Below, piece after piece: positions 51,581 through 60,500 of a stretch of DNA of 64,000 bases (the stretch's first letter is position 1; every line of letters starts with the position of its first letter). Position numbers and translations under genes: made by a program. Origin of the DNA: Silurus meridionalis (Eukaryota > Chordata > Actinopteri > Siluriformes > Siluridae); contig NC_060887.1 in NCBI RefSeq assembly GCF_014805685.1, positions 16,398,463-16,462,462 of the forward strand, read 5' to 3'. The notes under the pieces were generated by a model, which saw only the letters and a list, made by a program, of their open reading frames with translations, was not told the origin of the DNA and searched no databases.

Positions 51581-54500
51581 CACCCTTTGAGCTGTTTAGA
51601 CTCTCTTGATTTTAAGTTGCTTTAAGGAATGTTTCTGGCCCTCTGGATATTTTGAACACGTCTGCCTCTTCAGTTATTTCTTAGCTGCAGAATCCTTCTG
51701 AGAGGCTGAACAGGTGCTGCAGCCTCGATCATTTTTAAACTACATTGTATTGACATTGATTCGACCTTGACTTGCCATGCTTATAATCAGCCGTGTTTCT
51801 ATTCATCTAAACCTGAAAATCAGATTTGGCCAAGAGAGAGAATTCATCTGACCCCCTGCTTCTCGCAGGGAAAATTTTACACTATCCTTAAGGAAACAGT
51901 TTGAAATTATTTTCAGCTTTGCGCTGGAGTGTGTGTCTTACCATCAACCACACTTGAGTTTTAATTCTCACAGTGAGCCACCGTAGGTCAAGCCGGGAGA
52001 AAGATAAAGGAGGCAGGAGCAGGACAAAGGAAATTCCATTATCTCTTCAACTGACATTTAGGTCACTGCCACTGAGATGTGGTGAGAGAGGTAGCTTAAA
52101 AAAAAAAAACAAGGAAGAAGAGAAAGAAGACGACCAGAGGATAATACATTCTCCATTGTTCTTGGAGAGGAGTCATATGAGGACATACTCATTTTGAAAG
52201 AACTTTGGTAGCGAGTTAGAGAGAACGAGATAAAGAAAGCAACTCTAGTCGTCTGGTTTCAGCACCACAGGTCTGGTGGACAGCTCCACTGGCAGGAGTG
52301 TTGCGGGATTGTGTACCTCCAGCAGAGTGGCTGACTGAGTGTACACTTGAGTGTACGCTTCATTGAACATAGCACGTTGTACAGCTGCAATAGAGCTGAA
52401 ATAGCATTAAGAAATAAAAGTGAGATCATTTTAAAAATGTAAAAGAATTTTACCTTGATCACATCATTAGGATTTGTATTGGCATTTTCCACAAACATGT
52501 ACAAAGCTTACAAGCACATGCCTCTCTCAGTCTTTAATTAGGCTTGTTTTTTTAATAATTTGTATATACTTTTTTTTTAACCCAAAATAATTCTGGATTT
52601 TTAGCAAAACAAGTATTTGGTATGCCACATGTCAATCCTGTCGGTGGAGCATGCAGTATTGCTGTTTCACAGCTCCAGGGTCTTAGTTTTGATCCTGAGC
52701 TCTGATCCCACTTTGTATGTTTCCTTATTGTTTTCTGGTTTCCTCTCACTGACTACAAACACTAGATTGCCTATAGGTATAAATGTGTATGTTTGTGTTT
52801 GTGGTGCCTTACATTTGAATGGCATCCCATTCACAGTTAATTCTCTCAACATGTGCCCAATGTTTCTTTGATGGGCTCCTCATTCACCTCAGGGTAAATT
52901 AATCTGATATATGACTAAGTAATAATGAATATAAACGTTGACTTGTTCATCTCTTTTACTATATACGTTTTCTTCCTTGGTGAGGAATTAATAACAGGTC
53001 ATGTTAATTTTTTTTAACCATTGCAATGTATTCCTAAGCATGGATGGTTCATTTATAATTTTATGATATTTAAGTGATTTAATTGGTAATGAAAGACATG
53101 GTTTATGCAACATGCATTGTAAATATTGATTGTAAATGGATTCATTGATAATCTTAGAAACATTATTTCCATTTTTCCTGGCTTGATACAAATTTTGCCT
53201 GACCAACACATTATTATCACACATAGACAGATATTCATCTAGTAACAATTGTTGGCTGCACAGTGAAAGAGATCCAAGAGTGAGAGTGGGTGGGTGGAAG
53301 TGTGAGAAAGAGAGAGAGAGAGACGGAGATTGATGATGTGTCTGTGAGGAGTGAATACAGCAATATGGATGTCTCCCTTTGTTTTTCTTTGTAACTGCCA
53401 TATTTCTGTAAGCAGCCCACCTTAAGTGAACCTTCCTAAAAGAAAGAAACAAATATTTCTTAAAGAAATATTTATCTATATTTTATACTTTCGATACAGA
53501 AATGTATTTAATTTTTTTTCTGTCTGCTACCTTTTAGGTGATGGTTCCAGCCAATAGAAAGAGTGTGATTCTGCAGTCTCTTCTCTCAGACACGGAATAC
53601 AAGATCTCGGTTAACCCTATTTATCCAGAGGGAGAAGATAACGCATTCTCTCTGTCCTCTATCGGCCGTACACGTGAGTCTCTTCTCTTGTCCTCTACTG
53701 CACATTACAGGTAAAACATTACTCTAAGATAATAACTTGCCAGTGGCTTACATGTGTATTATAATGTCATGACATTGGCACTATTGCCAAAGCTGCAGGA
53801 TATTAGTACAAAATTATACAAGAAAAAGTACTACATAATAACTACATCAAACATTCCATGATAACTTAAAATATATGATTGTTTATGACTCAACATTAGT
53901 TATCTAAATGTGGTGTATATAAAACACATTCTAAAACAAAATACAGTGGAACCCGGTTATGTCGATGTCCTAGGGGGTCGCCAAAAAGCATCGAGGTAAC
54001 CGATGATCGAGATAAACGAAAATCAAAATGGCGGCAGTATATTAACGTACTTTAAATTTCTTTATGTACATGATGTGCGTTAATAAATGAGAATGTGCAT
54101 GCACGTGTTTTTAAAGGGTTTTTTTACACAACAGCGTTGCTGCGATTTGTTTGATGAAGGCATGCTATAAAAATACATACAGTACATGTTTATCTGTCAG
54201 GAATCCACCTGCCACGCCCCCTTTGGCCCCCTTCAGCGTGTCAGGTGCTTTTCTCGGCCGCTTTCTCTGAAGCTCTCGGCTTCAATTGCGCACATATGGT
54301 GCTCGTTTAGCATCATCACCAGCTCCTATTTAAACTTCCACACTCTCACTGTCCGTTATTGTTGGTATATGTTGGTTCACGGCGGTCGTTATTATCGCTC
54401 ATGTGTATCCCGGTACGTGCCTTCCCACCGGCACTCTCTCAACGGCTGCGCTTTTCTTCCCAAAGCGCACCGCGGATTCCCCGCGATTATGCCGGTGTTC

Positions 54501-57500
54501 ATTCTATGCTTTTGCTCATCCCACGTTCCGCGCCACCTAGCTCGGCTTTTGCCTCCCGTTCATCGCATAACATTTAACAACAAAAGGCATATGTGCACTA
54601 ACTAACAGCAGAGATTCACCAGTATACAATACAACACCTGTAGCAGCTGTAAGGCTTGATTTTTCCGCCACTTCCGTGAGTTCTTCTGTGGCTGCACCGA
54701 GATAACCGACGTTAAATGGCAAATTTTTCCCCCCCTTGTGCTCGAGATATTAGGGTTCGGCGACATAAAAAAAAAAAAAGTCGACATAACCGATAAAAAA
54801 TGCTTAGAAAAAGCGAGAATTTGGCGGTTCCACTTCAAAAACGTTGACTTAATATAGTTGTCGAGGTAACCGAGGTCGAGATAAGCAGATTCCACTGTAT
54901 ATCAATGTGTTTATTGTTTTTTTTATTTGCTTTGTCATGATGCTCTTCTATTTCCATTTGCTGGGTTTTTTGTTTTTGGGTGCACCATCATTTCAACCCA
55001 GATGATGTTATACAGACAAATATTTATGGGAGAAGAACTTTGATATGTTTGTGAATGGCTGATTAAAGCCAAAACATTTGCCTGATGTAACGCCATCAGC
55101 CTCTCTGATGCTTGAACATTAGTTTATTTTTAAAACAATGTTTAGGGAAATGTTATATAAAAGGTTACCTAAGAATATGTTGCACATCTTGGTATAATAA
55201 AAATACACTTAAATGCCTTACAGCATCTACAGATTCTTTCTAGAAGTGAGACCACTAAAGAGCTTTTTAAAAAAAATTTTGTGTTGCCACAATTTCTAAA
55301 GCACACTATGAGCAAAAATGTAAAAAATGCTTTGACAAGAAGCACAACTTCTGCTCGGAAAAAGAATCCCAGAGCTGCAAACATCAGAAGAAAATATACG
55401 TACAGTATAACTCTTGTAGCATTTCAGATGCATTTTTAGTAGATGCAGTTGGCATGGGCCAGAGGTTCAGTCCTAGCCCCTGTGGAGCGCATTTTCAATC
55501 AGGCAGCCTAATATTGATTTTACTCTTTAATAAGCTTAATGAAAGCCATCCATTACAGCACCACTCTCCCAGCAGTAATGAAGTGATCAAACTAGCCTTA
55601 TTTCCTCTGATGGAATTGATTATGTTTACCACACTTTCAATGATCACTTTCCAATGACAATTTACCGTTCTGTGACTCACTGATTAGAAATGTTAATGCC
55701 ACCTTGCTGTGAACTCTAATTGAAAATGAACTGGAGCTTGTATTCGTTCTTTGCGTTAATGACTTGATTAATATCAATTCTGTAATCTGATCTGTTTTTG
55801 CTTCTGACTGCATTGTGGGTTGTAAGAAATGCCGGTAGGGCGATGTTTTCTGTAGAGGACTCCCTCTGTAACAAATGATGTAATAAAAGCCTGTTAACAG
55901 TTAGGTTCCTTTGTACAGTTAAGGTTTCATAGCGTCTTAAAAAAGTTTGGAATCCTTTCACATTTCCTAAAACAATAAGTCAAAAGCTAGAGTTCTGGCT
56001 TTGACCATGTTGAAAAAGCCATTATCATAGTAGAAACATTAAGAAAAAATGGTCTGTAAATATCTAATAATATACGCTAGTCAAGTCAAGTCAAGAGGCT
56101 TTTATTGTCATTTCCACTATACACAGTGGTTCACAGTACACAGTAACAACGAGACAACGTTTCTCCAGAACCCTGGTGCTACACTAAACCACATAGAGCT
56201 ACAACACACAACATAAAGCTACATAACATAAAGCTACATAAAATGCAACCATATAATTAACCATATAATGCTGGACTTATATGACACCCCTGTTTTTACC
56301 AGCATTATTTTTTTTCTCCATTTACTACATAACATTATACCTATACACAGTAGCCAAATTACCTCATCTATATTAAAGATTTCAGTGAAAAAATTGTTTA
56401 ATAGACTTTTAGTCATCCAGTATTGCTCCATTTCTGGTACAAATTTGAAATAAGTCATGTTGACTGGAACTGGAACTTGAAGGAAAGGATTAAAGGTATA
56501 TTGCTCACCATGAGAGCTTAGCTTTAAAAGCCACCAGTAAGTAGCATAATATCATGCCTTGAACTGAACAACAGTGTAGCTGAGTGTCTTCTGACAGTGC
56601 ATGTTGATCAGATCTTCATTAGCTGACTGAATTAGCTCGCATTCGAATGAAGGAATAAAAGATGTGTGTTAAAATGAGAACCATGTGGGAAATGTTTGTG
56701 AACGTAGTTGAAGATAACACAAGGTGAAGACAGTGAGGTTTGTGACTCTAAGAGAATTAAGAGGGTTGGCAAATGTGACAGTGATGAATGTTCGAGCTGC
56801 TCAGACTAAAAGCACCTGTTAGGTTTTGCGCCGAAACCCAGCGTATGCTGAACGTTGCTGCAGGCTTTGAGTAAACACATCTGTTCCTTGTTATAATTAT
56901 GTTTTTTCTTTTACTGCCCAGTACCACTGACTGCACCCAGCAACCTAAGGGTGTCTGAGGAATGGTACAACCGTTTCCGCCTCACATGGGACACGCCTGC
57001 CTCACCAACCATGGGCTACAGGATCATCTACCAGCCAACTTCTGGTGTGTACCTCCGTGCTTACGATCCTCTCCAAGAAAGGCATCCCAAAATATTACTT
57101 GTGTGGGTCCTATAGAGATTCACAGACATAAAATTAAAGCCAGAATAGCATCAAATAAAAACTATTATTGGCCAGGAGTCTAGGAGTCTAGTCTAAGGAG
57201 CACAATTTGCCATCTTTTAGGGGATGGATGGCACACTCTCTTCCATGTCAGTCAGAATGGCACTAGTCTATCATGAGCAGTATTCACAGAGTGTGTTATG
57301 TTGCCTTGTTAAACAGCATAAGCAGCTTTTCCTAATGTTCTAATGGTGGTGGGTGGAAGAAGTCATTCCAGCTGTGCCATCAATCCTCCCCAGGTGGTAT
57401 ACCTCTGTACCAATCATGATCCCAACCCTCCCTCATACCAACTGCCATGTTATGGGGGATGAGGTGCCTTGGTAGGAATTAGCAGAAATTAGCGAAACTG

Positions 57501-60500
57501 TAGTATAATTATGAATCTCCTAATAATATTAATGCATTGTCACAATATTTATGATTTGCTGCGTTTGAATTTACGCTACTAATTGCAAATGCTATTCTTT
57601 TTAGTCCGTTTTATTATTATTTTTTGCCTCTGTAAAGGATGCTAATATTTCCATAGTTGATCTAATTTACATATTGGAATGCCTTTGGGGTTTGAAAGAA
57701 AGCTAGTAATGTGTATGACAAGGCCAAATTGAGTAAACGCTGCTGCTGAAATTGTGAAGCTACATGCACGCAGACATCTGTTTCTACATCTGCCTGTCGG
57801 AATATGACCATTTTTCCATCTGCGGGAATCGTTACAGCCGTAAACAGAGACTCTTTGCGCTGAAGCCCTTAGAGCGAAGACTACAATCGAGCTTCTATAA
57901 ACTTTTGATTTACAGTAAAAGTGGAGTCTGTGGTGGAGAGAAGTGGATACTCCACCTACATTTAATAACTTCTTAAATACGCAGAGCTGCACACACTGCA
58001 AATAGATCATAAATCTGCTGCTCATTTTTGGCTGTTGGATATCAAAAACCTGCCTGGTGTGTGTATCGAGTAAAGGGTCAAGAGAATCTATACTTTAATA
58101 TTCTCTAGATTTGTGTGGATCAGCTGTTTCTTTATTATCCACTCTTTTGTTTAGTCTCTGATCTTTGTGTGAAGTTATTGGTGTGGGCAGACTTTGTTCT
58201 GTGCTGTTTTCCTTTTTCATTAGTTGGGCTTCTGCTACGCTGAACTCTGATTGTCTTTTTCTTTTGTACTATTCTGTGCAATGGAGCAATCTAAATCCCT
58301 GCCTGATTAACACCCTTCAGGTAAAATTAGTTTGTGTGATGGAGTTGCTAAGTAGTGAATACATGCAGATTTCATTTATCGAAAGCTAAAATTGAAATGT
58401 GCATCGGTTTGAGCTAGTATACTGTATGCACGCAGGAAGTGGTGAGTATGTGTGTTACAGCTTGTTTGTTTTGTGCTGTGTTCAGTGTCGGGTCCTGCTC
58501 TGGAGACGTTTGTAGGAGAAGATGTGAACACATTGCTGATTCTCAACCTGCTGACTGGCACCGAGTACAGCGTTAAGGTCATTTCTTCGTACACAACAGG
58601 CTCTAGCGAGCCGCTCACCGGCAATGCCAGGACACGTGAGTCTCTCTGTGACGCACACAAAATAAAGATAAAACTGAATATTAGTACATCATATGTTTCA
58701 ACAGACACGCATATTGATCTGAGCTCTATTCATTTTAGAAAAAAATGTTATGTAAAAGTATTTTTTAGGAGAATTGATGTGGCACGAACATACATGAACC
58801 TGTTACATATTTACAGCGATCTAAGTAACTGCCTGGAGGTAGTGGGTTCAAATAGGCTGCAAGTTTTTTTTATATTTTGGGAAATAGAACCAACTAAGAA
58901 AAGCGATATGTAAGTTAAAAAAAAGAATTATTAAAAGATAAAAAAAGTAAATTAATAAAAAAAAAGCCATGCTCCATTTTTTTATTGAAATCTGATACAG
59001 ATCTATATATGGATATTTAGAGCACTGAACACATTGTGGCATTAAGTCCCCAATATGCCACATAAGCTTTGTCTTTGTAGATTTCCTACGTGACACTACT
59101 GCATTTAGTAATACTAGATGTCGGTCTCCTTTAGTGACAGTAAAGCATAGAACTTTTTTTTTTTTTTTTCCCCCTCCCACTTACAACCCACCCCCCATGT
59201 TGGCTTACAGGGCAGTGTGACGCTCGGCAGAAAGAGCTTATCTGCCCTCTTCCACATACATGAGCTCATCAAAGGGTTGCAAAAAACTGGGAATTTTCAA
59301 AACTGGAAAATTTATGAGGGGAAATATGGGAATTAATTGTAATATATATAGGCATTTACAGGAATTAATGGGAATAAACTGGGAATTTCAGAGAACCTAA
59401 ATGTATTTGTTATACATTCCTGTAAAATTCCATTTATTCGTGGTAAGTTTCTAACTTGGAATATTTTCGTAATTCCCAAGATTAAGTTTCCACAGAAAGT
59501 TTCCGGACATTTTACAGAAATGCCCCTTTGCAATCCTACTCATAGGGAGAAGAGAATATCCCATCTCTTCTATAAAAAGAAGTACAGCCAATTTTGCTCC
59601 CTGTGTCTCTCAACTACAAATAGCTGTGGCAATGTCGGGATTTGATGACGATGATGATAGGCCAATTTTTTTTTTTCTGAGATGACAGAGGAAGAAGCCA
59701 TGCAAAACCAAATCAACTAAAACTCTAAGTAGGATTATAAATCATTACTACAGTCATATATGATAATATGAAGCAATTCAAAATGTGTTGAAAGAATGTT
59801 CAGTATCATAGCCATAGTCATAATCATTGCAGCTTCTTTTCTAGGTATAAGGCTTGTGATCCAAAGATTTTTCTTTTGTGATGCTTCTCATAACCATTAA
59901 TCAATTTTTTTAATCTGGAGACATGATGCTGTGATAATCAAACTGTTAAGAACTCTTTCTGAAATAGAAATAGTTTCATGACAGACAGCCAAAATAATAT
60001 TAATGTTCAGATATGCAGCTACTGTAATAACCGTTCTTTGCATATAAATGTGATAGCGCAGGGTGTATCACAAACTAATACATTTCTGAGCGTTTCTCAT
60101 CAAATAGAGAAGTAGATCGTTTTTTTTTTCTTTCTCAGAGGCCTGCGGGTGCACAAAAGAATTCTGCTGTGCCACTGTGCCAGGCTCTAAATGTACCTTC
60201 TCTAGATAAGCAGGAGCAGTGCTGGGATGCCGAAGTCTTGAGCTGCCTTTATAAGGAAGGTCCCTTTTGTCAGATAGCTGCCTAAAACACCCTGAAGGAC
60301 ATATCAGCCACCCATCATCAGATCCTTCTTAGGAAGCTTTTCATAGGTGTCACTGTAAGGATGACAGTGCTAAAATGTTCTTATGATGACAAAATAATTC
60401 TGCCTACCCACTTGAAAAAAAGCTATTTACCTCCTGTTTGCATCATCTGAAAGAAACTGGAAGGCTTCTGTAAGCAATACATGCAAACACATTTTCAGTC

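Larger units (their letters stand above)
50198..53537 (+). other. col14a1: col14a1 intron between coding exons 18 and 19
   Basis: A 3.3-kb intron holding a Tc1 element (50438-50976), (TA)n at 50981-51000 and 51514-51579, and a dispersed repeat (52630-52860). No exon was recognised. Confidence 0.7.
53674..56921 (+). other. col14a1: col14a1 intron between coding exons 19 and 20
   Basis: A 3.2-kb intron with a pogo-like element carrying a GC-rich insert (53942-54899) and a dispersed repeat (56091-56250). The 55480-55780 stretch is low in repeats and has several TAAT/ATTA motifs, a candidate conserved noncoding element. Confidence 0.65.

Noticed and set aside
54186..54605. 139-codon open frame in the GC-rich island
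   Set aside because: High G+C lowers stop frequency; the translation has no domain similarity and a second overlapping frame is open too.
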